Position numbers and translations under genes: made by a program
The notes under the pieces: model-generated
Told to the model about the DNA's origin: nothing
Database searches by the model: none
Seen by the model: only the letters and a program-made list of their open reading frames with translations
Part shown: positions 63,245 to 64,000 of the stretch, piece after piece
Numbering within the stretch: position 1 is the first letter of the stretch
Layout of the letters: every line of letters begins with the position of its first letter
NCBI GenBank assembly: GCA_035582835.1
Contig: JAYKAV010002796.1
Location: 177,078 to 241,077, forward strand
DNA length: 64,000 nt
Direction of reading: 5' to 3'
Origin: Phoebastria nigripes
Lineage: Eukaryota > Chordata > Aves > Procellariiformes > Diomedeidae

Positions 63245-64000
63245 TGGAGCAACTCTTTGTTAGCCAGATTTTAAAATATCTTCCTTCTGTTGATGAAATT
63301 CTTTCTGTTTGGAAAGTATTCTCAGTATAAAAAATTGTGGGAGGATATTGAAACTAGTATTTTTTTTTATGACCTGCATTTCAAAAGAAAATATTTCCAC
63401 TAACTTCCGGTTTGGAGTCTAAGCAAATTATCTGTAAAGTTGTAAAATACATATATTTGGGTAGTAGACTATCCCCTGGGCAGTTTGAGAGAGGNCTCGA
63501 AGCTCAGCAAACCTGTCATGCATGAACTGTAGCTTGCAGCTGGGTGCTTGAGCTTATCTGGAGTTGTAGCTGAGTGGAAATGTTGAGTAAGCTGGGGGTC
63601 TTGGCTAATCCTTCTTGGCTGTCATCCAGTTTGGGGAGCAGCAAGAGAATACCTCCAGCTGTCTACTCAGCATGTCTCTATCAGCCAAGGGGAGAAATAG
63701 CAGGCAAATGCTTAAAGCCTTCTAGCAGGTTAGCCAGATGTGTGAGAATTCAGCAGACAGGTGTGACAGGGCTGGCAGCCATATGGCAGTTGGTAGGTCT
63801 GATGGTACCAAATTGTGTGCAATTGACCTGCGAGTGAAAATTGGAGTGATTTGAGGAGGAATACTGTGCATGAAGTTTTGCAGGATCAATTTATGTGTGC
63901 TGAGAATTTCTGTACATATACTTGACACTTATACCTGTACATACAAAGACTATCTTTTGGTTGGGGTAGTTGCTGTTGTTTTGTTTTTCTTTTTTAGAGA

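Larger units (their letters stand above)
33412..64000 (+). other. SSBP2: SSBP2 intron 1 (5' part, extends past the window)
   Basis: The intron begins with the donor GTGAGTAC directly after the phase-2 end of exon 1. I looked for the next expected coding exon, which in the family starts with a Leu-Ala-Leu-Tyr-Val-Tyr-Glu-Tyr type sequence, and found no frame resembling it. The first intron is therefore at least 30.6 kb. The stretch from about 34500 to 60147 contains no exon or transposon that I can call with confidence, apart from the short repeats and the weak relic listed separately. A pyrimidine tract ending in AG at 63997 resembles a splice acceptor, but the following AGA does not fit SSBP2 exon 2. 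Confidence 0.85.

Noticed and set aside
63970..64000. Polypyrimidine tract ending in AG at the window edge as acceptor of SSBP2 exon 2
   Set aside because: Exon 2 should complete a Lys codon and continue with Leu-Ala-Leu. The visible AGA does not fit, and too little sequence remains to test it.

Overview
The window is vertebrate, almost certainly bird, nuclear DNA. The evidence is AT-rich non-coding sequence with short chance ORFs, CR1 LINE copies carrying the avian-type 3' end (ATTCTATG-like repeats), decayed sauropsid-type repeats, and one GC-rich CpG island with a recognisable first coding exon. That exon (33353-33411, + strand) encodes MYGKGKSNSSVPSDSQARE, the N-terminus of SSBP2, a partner of LDB/CLIM adaptors. 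Human SSBP2 lies on 5q14, which corresponds to the avian Z chromosome, so Z linkage is a likely inference that this sequence alone cannot prove.

Layout. 1-32380: 5' flanking/intergenic DNA with no protein exon I can recognise. It holds old repeat relics (about 8.9, 14.5, 15.1 and 17.4 kb), a GC-richer patch with an open frame and a strong splice-donor-like site (18.9-19.24 kb), a Z-DNA-prone palindrome (24.16 kb), and two CR1 copies on the minus strand (27.6 kb, and 27.88-28.82 kb with a long 3' part of ORF2). 32380-34500: CpG-island promoter of SSBP2, interrupted by a 435-base assembly gap (32743-33177). CCAAT-box and RFX-like motifs lie just upstream of the start codon. Exon 1 ends at 33411 with a consensus donor in phase 2. 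33412-64000: the start of a very long intron 1 (at least 30.6 kb) running off the right edge. The expected exon 2 (LUFS domain, beginning with an LALYVYEYLL-type sequence) was not found. The intron begins with a G-quadruplex-prone, G-skewed segment and long T tracts. Further in it carries poly-C/poly-A runs, an old CR1 3' end (60.15-60.35 kb), tandem octamer sites (59.57 kb) and a 10-bp-periodic T-tract repeat (63.2 kb).

There is no multi-gene system here. The biological unit is the SSBP2 promoter, its first exon and its regulatory surroundings. Nearly all ORFs in the window look like chance frames, and the very long ones across the CpG island are artefacts of GC-rich, stop-poor sequence plus the run of Ns. 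Scattered single Ns show a draft-quality assembly. I found no tRNA, rRNA, CRISPR array or intact virus-like element.
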